IMG/VR virus record: IMGVR_UViG_3300019888_000012
Location: 1 to 36,704 of that record
Source: a virus
DNA: 36,704 nt
Strand: one strand, 5' to 3'
Part shown: in pieces, positions 25,111-31,292 of the stretch
How positions within the stretch are numbered: the first letter of the stretch is position 1
Layout of the letters: each line of letters opens with the position of its first letter
Translations under genes and position numbers: made by a program
Notes under the pieces: model-generated
What the model was told of the DNA's origin: nothing
What the model saw: only the letters and a program-made list of their open reading frames with translations
Database searches by the model: none

Positions 25111-26640
25111 CTACTCCTTGTCTGGGTCAGGCAATGCGGCACTCGCCGTAATAAGACCCCTTACTAATGCAACAGCGTTGGTGACAACTTCCGATATGAC
25201 CAGTGATGGATCAATAACACCTTCTTGTAGCATGCCTACAGGCTTATCAGTGATGTTACGAAGATTGAAACCGAACCATGCGTCAACACCGTCTAAACGT
25301 GCTAGATATGATTCAGGGTTCAGACCAGCGTTATCAAATAATGCCTTAAACGGTTGGGTAAATGCCTCATCAAATTCGGTACCCTTTACTCTAGCAAGCG
25401 TTGAGCCACCACCAGGTAAAATACCGTCTTTCATCGCAGACTGAACGGCACATACAGCATCCTGAACTCTTAACTTAACTTCTTCACGTTCAAACTCGAT
25501 TGCACCGCCGACACGGATAATGGCCATTTTGCCTGTCAAACGGGCTAATCTATCTTTAATGAATTGGATAGATTGTGGATGTTCTTCGTCTTTAAGTTGA
25601 TCTTTGAGCCCTTTAATGCGTTCGGTGACTAGCTCTTTTTCGCTATCACCATCAATAATCGTGGTGGAGTGTTCGGTCACCAAAACTTCTTTTGCAAATC
25701 CTAAATGTTCTTCGATTGAGAAATTAACCCCGTCATATACTTTAGCGCCTGTTTTAATGGCAACATCATCTAAGAACAAAGTACGGCCGCCAACTGTATA
25801 GGGAGGGTCAACAGGAACAGCAAGTAATAGGCCTTTAGCACGTGTCATAATCAAAGTCTCTAAGGCGGCATTGTTTACTTCACCAATAATAATTAGTTCT
25901 TTATATCCAGCACGTACCACGTCGTTAATTACTGGTGCCAGTTCCACTTCCGTATTAAAGACTTTATTCGAGATAAGAATGGCCACGTCGGTATGTAGGG
26001 ACTGGTTAGAGGACTGGTCATTGATAAGAGCAGTATCCTTATAGCCACGGTTAAAATAAAAACCATCGACGATCTCATTATGTACACCTAATCCTTCGTA
26101 CTGTTCGATTACTACTCCGCCATCCACACCAACTTCCTGCAGGATATCAGCAATCATCGCGCCCAGTTCTGGATCGCCAGCTGACACTGTGGCGACTTTT
26201 TGCAAATGTTCATCGGTAGATTTTAGTTTAATCGAATTGATATACTCTAAAGCAACCGTTTCAGCTTCACGAAGTTTCTCAGCGACAGCCATAGGATTGA
26301 CACCTTTGCTTTCTAATTTACGGGCAGCTTTTAACAGGTGGTGGGATAAGATAACAACAGCAGTCGTTCCATCACCGACCTTTTGGTTATTCTTTTCGGA
26401 TGCCGACACGATGACTTTCGCTATATCGTCTTCTACTGGGTCAGGTAGGCGCAGTCGTTTAATATTTGTTACGCCGTCCCTAGATAGTAAAGGCGCACCG
26501 CTTTTAAAACCAATAATAACATTGCCCGCTTTCGGGCCATAGGCTGCCTTTGCGACCGCATAAACCTGATCACTAGCGTTAGCTATTTTCTCTTGGAGTA
26601 TGTCCCTATCGGTTATGACGTCAGTCGCTTTTATCGTCAT
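25111..26640 (-). CDS. groL: GroEL-type chaperonin
   Basis: Chaperonins fold substrate proteins inside a double ring capped by GroES. The sequence has the ATPase motif GDGTTAVVIL near residue 90, the catalytic-Asp region VQDAV and the GILPGGGSTL nucleotide-binding segment near residue 395, and an apical domain with GVVIEQYEGLGVHNEIVDGF. At about 509 residues it is somewhat shorter than bacterial GroEL (about 548). It lacks the C-terminal Gly-Gly-Met tail and ends AALPDPDKE. I chose ATG 26640 (MTIKATDV), the typical N-terminus; 26655 is also in frame. Phage chaperonins presumably serve folding of capsid or tail proteins. Confidence 0.93.
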   Translation of the reverse strand: MTIKATDVITDRDILQEKIANASDQVYAVAKAAYGPKAGNVIIGFKSGAPLLSRDGVTNIKRLRLPDPVEDDIAKVIVSASEKNNQKVGDGTTAVVILSHHLLKAARKLESKGVNPMAVAEKLREAETVALEYINSIKLKSTDEHLQKVATVSAGDPELGAMIADILQEVGVDGGVVIEQYEGLGVHNEIVDGFYFNRGYKDTALINDQSSNQSLHTDVAILISNKVFNTEVELAPVINDVVRAGYKELIIIGEVNNAALETLIMTRAKGLLLAVPVDPPYTVGGRTLFLDDVAIKTGAKVYDGVNFSIEEHLGFAKEVLVTEHSTTIIDGDSEKELVTERIKGLKDQLKDEEHPQSIQFIKDRLARLTGKMAIIRVGGAIEFEREEVKLRVQDAVCAVQSAMKDGILPGGGSTLARVKGTEFDEAFTQPFKALFDNAGLNPESYLARLDGVDAWFGFNLRNITDKPVGMLQEGVIDPSLVISEVVTNAVALVRGLITASAALPDPDKE

Positions 26641-26914
26641 CGTATGAAGTCCCATCTATATCATTTATTGGTATTAACGCTAATTTTTCGCCCGTTGGTA
26701 AGGTTACTACACGGAGTTCATCTTTGTAATCCTTAAAATATCCGATACGTCCGACTAGATATCCCCACTCTTTTCTATCAATAGGGTTTACCTCTATAAT
26801 TTCACCTTCGTTAACAGTGTCATACGTTTTTTCGGGCACAGGAACAGCACCGTACTTAGATACTCCAAGTTTTACCAGAACACGTCCCTTTTCGGGTTCG
26901 ATGATTCTTTGCAT
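26621..26914 (-). CDS. groS: GroES-type co-chaperonin
   Basis: 97 aa, the size of GroES, directly upstream of groL and overlapping it. The start RIIEPEKGRVLVK and the segments EGEIIEVNP and GEKLALIPINDIDG match the beta-barrel of the family. The mobile loop region (SKYGAVPVPEKTYD) differs from the usual Ile-Val-Leu tripeptide, as might be expected for a partner matched to the phage GroEL. An acidic tail (GTSYDDDKSD) extends the C-terminus. The ATG at 26914 is preferred over 26923, because the latter overlaps the -10 box. Confidence 0.88.
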   Translation of the reverse strand: MQRIIEPEKGRVLVKLGVSKYGAVPVPEKTYDTVNEGEIIEVNPIDRKEWGYLVGRIGYFKDYKDELRVVTLPTGEKLALIPINDIDGTSYDDDKSD

Positions 26915-26927
26915 ATATCGCATTATA
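26914..26927 (-). promoter_or_regulatory. leaderless promoter for groS-groL operon
   Basis: On the minus strand TATAAT (26927-26922) is followed by GCGATAT and the ATG at 26914. The expected start is at or one base before the ATG, and no ribosome site exists. It overlaps the plus-strand module F, so the two divergent promoters probably compete. Confidence 0.6.
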
Positions 26928-26930
26928 CGT

Positions 26931-26984
26931 TATGATGTAGGTATAGGCAACAAGTCGCTAACTGGCGGCTATTTTTATTAGGAG
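26931..26984 (+). promoter_or_regulatory. late promoter-hairpin-RBS module F (lysis operon)
   Basis: -10 TATGAT (26931-26936), predicted +1 A26943 on AUAGGC, a slight variant of AUAAGG. Stem AGTCGC / GCGGCT (26953-26970, one G-U pair), then ATTTTTATT and AGGAG at 26980-26984, 5 nt before the ATG at 26990. Confidence 0.65.
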
Positions 26985-26989
26985 AACTT

Positions 26990-27184
26990 ATGAAAGATAT
27001 GAAAAATGTCCTGTCGAAAGCCACTGCTACAAAAGATGCTCGTAGGGGTAAAGATATGGGTGAAAAGGGCAAGAACTTCGATAAAGTCGTTGACAAAGCT
27101 AGTAAAGAATATGACTCGAAAGAGGCTGGCAAAAAAGTAGCAGGGGCACTATTCCAAAAAATGCGGAAGGCTGGCAAACTCTGA
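26990..27184 (+). CDS. small Lys-rich protein, 64 aa
   Basis: First gene after module F. It is strongly basic (KATATKDARRGKDMGEKGKN, KKVAGALFQKMRKAGKL) and probably helical, suggesting nucleic-acid or membrane-surface binding. No family is recognised. It heads the lysis block but need not be a lysis protein. Confidence 0.6.
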   Translation: MKDMKNVLSKATATKDARRGKDMGEKGKNFDKVVDKASKEYDSKEAGKKVAGALFQKMRKAGKL

Positions 27185-27237
27185 TGAGCATGAAAGAAGT
27201 CCTTCACTAATAGAAGAATATCGGCGGTACCATTGTA

Positions 27238-27522
27238 ATGACCCAAACCAACGACACCATCTACGCCCTCATCAACTCCCTCAGACTGGAGCTTAAACAA
27301 GACATAGCCACGCAAGGTATAGCCTTGGGGACTCAGATGGGCAAGATAGAGAAAAAGCTGGAAGATCTTGAAGTTGGCCGCATTACGCCCATCGAGAAGG
27401 ACGTCAGTGATCTTAAAATATCCTCTGCCACTGGTAACGTAAAATTAGGAGTGCTTGTCTTTATTGGTTCATCCATCATAAGTAGCGTCGTAACAGTCAT
27501 GGTGGCAAGGATAGCTATATGA
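27238..27522 (+). CDS. membrane protein with coiled coil, XhlA-like layout, 94 aa
   Basis: A polar N-terminal coiled coil (IYALINSLRLELKQDIATQG, KIEKKLEDLEVGRI) is followed by one C-terminal membrane segment (LGVLVFIGSSIISSVVTVMV). This layout resembles XhlA-type lysis accessory proteins and some holin-like factors. It overlaps the next gene by 4 nt, and M23 endolysin and holin genes follow, supporting a lysis role. Sequence identity to a named family cannot be checked here. Confidence 0.5.
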   Translation: MTQTNDTIYALINSLRLELKQDIATQGIALGTQMGKIEKKLEDLEVGRITPIEKDVSDLKISSATGNVKLGVLVFIGSSIISSVVTVMVARIAI

Positions 27523-28034
27523 AGAACCAGCTAGTCGAACGGATGCTCTATATCGTCCTCGGTTTGGTATTCGCAGCAACCGGCACTCTGACATATTTCG
27601 CTATCCAGGCAACCGACCGCCTCAACGATCAGCAGGAAACGCTTAAACAGCAAGTCCAAAATCAAAAAGAAACCCTCAAGGGAGTAAAGGAACTCGTCGC
27701 CAACCAAGGTAAAACGACTGAGGAGATCAATAAAAGTTTGTCGTGTATCCTGACATTCTTCAGCAACCCAAATCGGGCACAACTTTATATCAGCGACTTT
27801 ACCACCTGTACTGTCACGGATACAGGTACAGGACAAACCCAAACACTCACGATAACCCAAGCGGTAAATCCTGTAGTCAGCCCAGCTACCCCTAATGTCC
27901 AGCCGTCTAGCCCGTCGGCACAACCTAGTACCCCTGGTAAGTCCAAAAAGAACAAAGTAAATTCTGCGACACCGAAGAACGGCTTGAGGACATTTCCCCT
28001 TATTAGTGATATATTAAATTTAATAGGATTATAA
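27519..28034 (+). CDS. membrane-anchored protein, possible spanin or lysis accessory, 171 aa
   Basis: One N-terminal membrane anchor (MLYIVLGLVFAATGTLTYFA), then a coiled-coil stalk (DRLNDQQETLKQQVQNQKET), a Thr/Asn domain with two Cys (SCILTFFSN and TTCTV) and a Pro/Ser-rich linker. This is a type II membrane topology with the body outside. It sits immediately before the endolysin, where i-spanin-like proteins are found, but no outer-membrane partner is visible, so the call is only by position and shape. Confidence 0.45.
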   Translation: MKNQLVERMLYIVLGLVFAATGTLTYFAIQATDRLNDQQETLKQQVQNQKETLKGVKELVANQGKTTEEINKSLSCILTFFSNPNRAQLYISDFTTCTVTDTGTGQTQTLTITQAVNPVVSPATPNVQPSSPSAQPSTPGKSKKNKVNSATPKNGLRTFPLISDILNLIGL

Positions 28035-28037
28035 GAC

Positions 28038-28868
28038 ATGTCATTTAGAGTACCAGTAGATAATTATCCCATCACGCAAAGTTTCGGTGTAAATCCAGAC
28101 TACTATAAACAGTTTGGCTATCTCGGACATGATGGGGTAGACTACGCAGCTCCAGTGGGCACACCAGTCTACGCTGCCGATGAAGGCATTGTGACGTTCG
28201 AGGGATGGGGTCAGAACCACTCGTGGATGGGTACGCCAGCTGGTATCTGCGTTCTGCTCAATAATGGCGGTATCTACTCGGGTTATGCCCACCTGTCAGG
28301 CACGGTGGTCAACAAAGGCCAGCATGTAGATAAAGGCCAACTGATCGGCACTGTCGGCTCGACGGGCGCAGCCACAGGCGCTCACCTGCACTTTGAAGCC
28401 CTGCCGCTATCCCCAAACTTTAAGAACGGATACGCAGGACGTATTGACCCCGTACAATACATAGAACTAAATGGAGGTGATGATATGCCAATACCAAACG
28501 CAGATAACTACTACGGTCGATACAGGAAGGCGATGCAGTACATACGCGGCCGTGATATGAGCCGGGATGAGTTCAACGCAAACTTTGTCGGTCATACAGA
28601 CCTCAACATGCTGGAAGCGATGCTAGACAACCCAGAGGCTGATGCTGAACTTGACTACGCCAACTGGGGGAGAACAGCCAAGAACGATAACTGGCAGCAA
28701 CAGATCATTGATAGAACCGCCGAACGTGATGCTGCTGTCGCTGAACTTAACAAACTAAAATCCCAAGCTGGCGGTATAGACCAGCCGACCAAGGACGAGA
28801 TTACCCAGACGGCACAGGACACCAGCTGGATTAAGAACCTGCTGTCCGCAGTATTTAATAGAAAGTAA
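28038..28868 (+). CDS. M23 metallopeptidase endolysin
   Basis: 276 aa. Residues 1-145 form a LytM-type zinc peptidase: His31 and Asp35 in GHDGVDYAAP, His85 in GYAHLSG, and His116/His118 in GAHLHFE, the full metal-binding and catalytic set. Such enzymes cut peptide cross-bridges in peptidoglycan. Residues 150-276 form a separate helical domain (RKAMQYIRGRDMSRDEFNAN), likely wall-binding or regulatory. No signal peptide is present, so release would need the holin. It is flanked by small membrane proteins. Confidence 0.88.
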   Translation: MSFRVPVDNYPITQSFGVNPDYYKQFGYLGHDGVDYAAPVGTPVYAADEGIVTFEGWGQNHSWMGTPAGICVLLNNGGIYSGYAHLSGTVVNKGQHVDKGQLIGTVGSTGAATGAHLHFEALPLSPNFKNGYAGRIDPVQYIELNGGDDMPIPNADNYYGRYRKAMQYIRGRDMSRDEFNANFVGHTDLNMLEAMLDNPEADAELDYANWGRTAKNDNWQQQIIDRTAERDAAVAELNKLKSQAGGIDQPTKDEITQTAQDTSWIKNLLSAVFNRK

Positions 28869-28880
28869 GGGAGAAAACTT

Positions 28881-29093
28881 ATGACAACCATAGAAGGACA
28901 ACCATACAACCAACCGACCGCCACACCAAGTACCAAGGTAGCCGTCGGTGGTATCGCTGGGTCACTAACAATATTATTCGTGTTCGTACTGGGTACGTTT
29001 AACATCGCACTACCACCAGAAGTAGCATCGTCGATCACGGTGATTATAACGTTTCTGGCAAGTTACTTCGTGAAGGAAAGGCCACAAATCTGA
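28881..29093 (+). CDS. holin (putative), 70 aa
   Basis: After a polar N-terminus, two hydrophobic segments (VAVGGIAGSLTILFVFVLGT and SSITVIITFLASYF) are separated by a short turn (FNIALPPEVA), followed by a basic tail (VKERPQI). Size, topology and position immediately after the endolysin are typical of phage holins, which open the membrane at lysis. AAGGGAG precedes the ATG. Confidence 0.75.
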   Translation: MTTIEGQPYNQPTATPSTKVAVGGIAGSLTILFVFVLGTFNIALPPEVASSITVIITFLASYFVKERPQI

Positions 29094-29094
29094 T

Positions 29095-29250
29095 ATGAAC
29101 TTACTCGTCAGTTTTATCATCGCTGTTGTAGTAGGCTTTATCGCCTACCTGATAGCCCAGATCGTTCCGTTCTTAGCACCCTATGCTACAATCGTTGGCC
29201 TAGTGATATTCATCCTCGCCTTCTTTGGCGCTGGAGAATGGCGACGGTAA
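29095..29250 (+). CDS. small membrane protein, 51 aa
   Basis: Begins 1 nt after the holin stop. Nearly all hydrophobic, with two probable membrane passes (SFIIAVVVGFIAYLIAQIVP and TIVGLVIFILAFFGAG), ending GEWRR. It may be a second holin-like or antiholin factor; position next to the holin is the only support for that. It is shorter than the usual annotation limit but has clear coding character. Confidence 0.65.
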   Translation: MNLLVSFIIAVVVGFIAYLIAQIVPFLAPYATIVGLVIFILAFFGAGEWRR

Positions 29251-29251
29251 C

Positions 29252-29443
29252 ATGGAGCGGTCGGAGGTTTATTACATGCCGCCTATCAATCACCCAACCC
29301 CTGAGCAGGTAGGCTATTTCATCTTGAAAGCCGCTATGTTAGATGAAGTGATTGAAGCTGGTGGAATAACCGTTGAACAAGCCACTGAGCAACGTAGGCT
29401 CACCCTGCACCGTATAGGTATGGGTAGCGAAGAGAGCGCATGA
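29252..29443 (+). CDS. hypothetical protein, 63 aa
   Basis: The ATG at 29252 follows the previous stop by one base. An earlier in-frame TTG at 29225 would overlap the membrane gene and is not preferred. The protein is polar and helical (AAMLDEVIEAGGITVEQATE, QRRLTLHRIGMG), with no motif I recognise. It precedes another small gene by 1 nt. Confidence 0.6.
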   Translation: MERSEVYYMPPINHPTPEQVGYFILKAAMLDEVIEAGGITVEQATEQRRLTLHRIGMGSEESA

Positions 29444-29444
29444 C

Positions 29445-29678
29445 ATGGAATACCGTAATGGCGTCGATGAAAACGAACACGCCGTGGATATTTACGTGCA
29501 AGCGATCATTAACGAAGGCATAGAGATTACGCCTGAGTTCGTCGGTGAATTGCTAGAATCTGGCCTCGTCAGCCTCTGGGACGTTGAGCATATCGTCATG
29601 CGGTACGAGGAAGTGACAAGCCAATACGAAGACCTGGAAGTCAATGAGCGGTTGATTCAGCCTTATGACGTGCTATAG
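29445..29678 (+). CDS. hypothetical acidic protein, 77 aa
   Basis: Acidic and helical (GVDENEHAVDIYVQAIINEG, LWDVEHIVMRYEEV). No family recognised. It is the last gene of the lysis unit, and a promoter for a small RNA overlaps its 3' end. Confidence 0.6.
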   Translation: MEYRNGVDENEHAVDIYVQAIINEGIEITPEFVGELLESGLVSLWDVEHIVMRYEEVTSQYEDLEVNERLIQPYDVL

Positions 29679-29679
29679 T
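29652..29679 (+). promoter_or_regulatory. promoter for a small RNA, inside the end of the preceding gene
   Basis: TTGATT (29652-29657), a 16-nt spacer and TATAGT (29674-29679) with TGC directly before the -10. Predicted +1 is near A29686. Confidence 0.65.
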
Positions 29680-29685
29680 GAGTTT

Positions 29686-29750
29686 ATCCCCACTCGCAAG
29701 CTGGGGCAGTAGGAAACAGGATGCCACCGTATTTAGCGGTGGCTGTTTTT
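29686..29750 (+). ncRNA. candidate small RNA 1, ending in terminator
   Basis: From the predicted +1 the transcript would fold a 5' hairpin (CCCCA 29688-29692 with TGGGG 29702-29706) and a terminator hairpin (GCCACCG 29723-29729, CGGTGGC 29737-29743) followed by TGTTTTT. Total about 65 nt. It contains no usable reading frame. It may be a regulatory RNA or simply a terminator of the lysis unit with a promoter above it. Confidence 0.5.
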
Positions 29751-29847
29751 ATGTGTGAGATTTTTCACATATAGAATGTTAGATTATTCACTTTTGTTCT
29801 AACTGGTGCCACGACAAATAGACCCCTTTTCCGTAATGTAAGCTACA

Positions 29848-29932
29848 TATAATACGGGGAGTTGTTACTAAAGCATTACCTGAGTGGATTCGGTACGGTC
29901 GGCATCAGGCATAGCTTGAATACTAACTCCCC
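29848..29932 (+). ncRNA. candidate hairpin RNA 2 with promoter
   Basis: TATAAT (29848-29853) lies just upstream of GGGGAGTT (29856-29863), which pairs with AACTCCCC (29925-29932). The stem continues as an imperfect duplex (AAGC 29871-29874 with GCTT 29914-29917, CCTGA with TCAGG at 29905-29909). The whole forms one long rod of about 77 nt beginning near the predicted start. ACTCCCC recurs at 30123-30129 and could compete for the 5' arm. Confidence 0.4.
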
Positions 29933-30168
29933 TTACCAGTGGCGATATTGTCTATCCTTTACCTCATCGTGCGCCATACGGTGCCTTAGAAGTTCCATTA
30001 ACTCAGACCAAGTTGTTAAGGTAGCTATGTCCATCAGTATAAAGCAGGCTTGTACGATAGCCTAAAACGTTGAGCTGTTTTATAGGTTGTTTTATAGTAT
30101 CACCTAAAGCCAACAGTCAGGGACTCCCCAATACTCTTGCACAACATACAGGGTTTTGTTATTATAGA

Positions 30169-30274
30169 TATGTCTAGTAATGATAACCAAACACAAACAT
30201 ATAACAAGAGGCACGTAATGTGTCTCTATTTAATTATCTGTACTAGCTTAAATCATTATGTCTAGTAATGATAA
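30169..30274. repeat. 18-bp direct repeat and palindrome
   Basis: TATGTCTAGTAATGATAA occurs at 30169-30186 and again at 30257-30274. The second copy lies in a palindrome, ATCATTA-7 nt-TAATGAT (30252-30272). TATGTCCAT variants flank the pair near 30027 and 30281. Such iterated sites can bind a repressor or initiator. Confidence 0.5.
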
Positions 30275-30315
30275 AAGCATATGTCCATTGTACTACTAAT
30301 CCTAAAACTTGCAAA

Positions 30316-30401
30316 CAAAAAAGACTGACCAGAGAGGAAGAAGGGATTTTACAGAGTCTTAAAAGATTCTTACAAGTAAAAGGCCACTCTCTGATCGGTC
30401 T
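30316..30401 (-). ncRNA. candidate small RNA 3, minus strand, self-closing rod
   Basis: The minus-strand transcript begins at 30401, 7 nt after its -10 box, exactly at the first base of a 15-bp stem (plus coordinates 30387-30401 with 30322-30336, one mismatch and one G-U). Inside are UUUUAC/GUAAAA and an inner hairpin. After the 3' arm come six U residues. The result is an RNA of about 86 nt whose 5' end pairs with its own terminator arm. No reading frame is seen. Confidence 0.6.
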
Positions 30402-30407
30402 ACTTTA

Positions 30408-30416
30408 ATTTTAGCA
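30408..30416 (-). promoter_or_regulatory. extended -10 promoter for small RNA 3
   Basis: On the minus strand TGC-TAAAAT occupies 30416-30408. Its start point would be 30401. It lies back to back with the plus-strand promoter at 30428-30433. Confidence 0.6.
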
Positions 30417-30427
30417 TAAACCTATGA

Positions 30428-30508
30428 TATAATGATAAGTGCTAGATTCAGTAGCAAAATTCAATTGAACGATGAAATAACCGTCTTGCTGAATCCAGGG
30501 CGGTTATT
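30428..30508 (+). promoter_or_regulatory. promoter and attenuator-like leader of HNH gene
   Basis: -10 TATAAT (30428-30433), start near 30440. The leader has a terminator-like stem AATAACCG (30476-30483) with CGGTTATT (30501-30508) followed by TTGTTT. GATTCAG (30445-30451) is complementary to CTGAATC (30489-30495) in the terminator loop, so a competing or pseudoknot pairing is possible. Confidence 0.5.
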
Positions 30509-30527
30509 TTGTTTAACAGGAGAAGAG

Positions 30528-31016
30528 ATGAAGAGAAAACTCATACCCGGTACTTATCGGATATACATTAGTAGTGAAGGGGCAGTTTATTACAACTGGA
30601 AGAGGGGTAGTTGGTTTCCCTATTCTTCTAGTATAAACAACATGGGTTACGCAAGGTATCGTTTTTTGATAGAAAATGTCCACCGACAGAAGTTGGCACA
30701 TCGTTTGGTTGCAGAGGCATTTATACCGAACCTGGAGAACAAACCACAAGTTAATCACAAAGACGGTGACAAGCTGAACAACCGAATATCCAATCTTGAA
30801 TGGTGTACCGCAAAAGAGAATATGCAGCATGCTGCACGAATAGGATTACTGAAGAACGTAGGTAGGGGAAGGACTATTGGCACCTCAACTTTAAATGCTA
30901 TACGTGGAGAGTATACGGGAGAATGGGGGCAAAAGAGAAAACTTGCTGAAAAATATTCGATCAGTGAATCCTCGGTAGGCAGAATCTTAAATAATAAAGG
31001 GGCTTACAAAATCTAG
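30528..31016 (+). CDS. HNH homing-type endonuclease
   Basis: 162 aa. The N-terminal region has a NUMOD4-like segment, then the HNH core: AHRLVAEAFIPN (about 57-68), VNHKDGDKLNN (74-84) with the catalytic His, and LEWCTAKENMQHA (89-101). The C-terminus (QKRKLAEKYSISESSVGRIL) looks like a helix-turn-helix DNA-binding module. Free-standing phage HNH enzymes often cut a related phage genome and spread their own gene. The ATG at 30528 follows AGGAGAAGAG. It sits alone between the non-coding block and the early operon, consistent with a later insertion. Confidence 0.85.
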   Translation: MKRKLIPGTYRIYISSEGAVYYNWKRGSWFPYSSSINNMGYARYRFLIENVHRQKLAHRLVAEAFIPNLENKPQVNHKDGDKLNNRISNLEWCTAKENMQHAARIGLLKNVGRGRTIGTSTLNAIRGEYTGEWGQKRKLAEKYSISESSVGRILNNKGAYKI

Positions 31017-31018
31017 AC

Positions 31019-31082
31019 TTTACATCACCATAAGCGTGTGCTAAAGTAAGGGTAGAGTTAATCAAATAGAAGGGATTACAAG
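31019..31082 (+). promoter_or_regulatory. early promoter with 17-bp operator-like site and conserved 20-mer
   Basis: TTTACA (31019-31024), 17-nt spacer, extended -10 TGC-TAAAGT (31042-31047). The spacer carries ACCATAAGCGTGTGCTA (31027-31043), the exact reverse complement of a 17-mer in the promoter at 35739. CAAATAGAAGGGATTACAAG (31063-31082) recurs with one change at 35780-35799. Confidence 0.65.
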
Positions 31083-31083
31083 A

Positions 31084-31134
31084 ATGAACGAACAACTAGA
31101 ATATTACGAACTTATGTATGGGCAGGAACTATAA
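31084..31134 (+). CDS. possible 16-aa leader peptide
   Basis: ATG at 31084 follows the GAAGGGAT of the shared 20-mer. It encodes MNEQLEYYELMYGQEL and stops at TAA 31132-31134, overlapping the next ATG. This is a plausible translational leader or micropeptide, but it is too short to prove. Confidence 0.35.
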   Translation: MNEQLEYYELMYGQEL

Positions 31135-31292
31135 TGAGTGTATCTCTCTTGGAAGTAATTGAAGCAGGAGGTTACGACCTCAACAACTACGAGGATGCAA
31201 ACTGGTTGCTATCAAAGCGCAATGAGTTTGAGGAGTTAGTCGAAAAGGCGCAGGAGATCGTTGATGAAAAAGATAATGAGGAGACTTTGTAA
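31134..31292 (+). CDS. hypothetical acidic protein, 52 aa
   Basis: Starts in the TAATG overlap with the leader frame and ends overlapping the nuclease start. A short acidic helical protein (LLEVIEAGGYDLNNYEDANW, EELVEKAQEIVDEKDNEETL). No family recognised. First substantial product of the early operon. Confidence 0.6.
   Translation: MSVSLLEVIEAGGYDLNNYEDANWLLSKRNEFEELVEKAQEIVDEKDNEETL

Larger units (their letters stand above)
29757..30427. other. long non-coding block with candidate RNAs and repeats
   Basis: About 670 nt without a convincing gene, unusual in this compact genome. It holds a candidate hairpin RNA (29856-29932), direct repeats (30169 and 30257), a 7-bp-arm palindrome (30252-30272) and a minus-strand small RNA (30316-30401). 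A minus-strand frame of 33 codons (29933-30034) is present but weak. It could be an origin, a regulatory region or an RNA-producing locus. Confidence 0.5.

Noticed and set aside
29856-29932. Possible tRNA gene
   Set aside because: A 7- to 8-bp acceptor-like stem is present, but there is no TTC T-loop, anticodon arm or D-arm in the right places.
29933-30034. 33-codon minus-strand frame in the non-coding block
   Set aside because: It has a fairly protein-like sequence, but no ribosome site, and the nearest -10-like box overlaps too closely. Kept out as unsupported.
30169-30274. CRISPR array
   Set aside because: Only two copies of an 18-bp repeat with one spacer of about 70 bp, and no cas genes. 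It fits binding sites better.
30528-31016. HNH gene lying in an intron or intein
   Set aside because: No split gene surrounds it. Its flanks are non-coding and the start of an operon, so it is free-standing.
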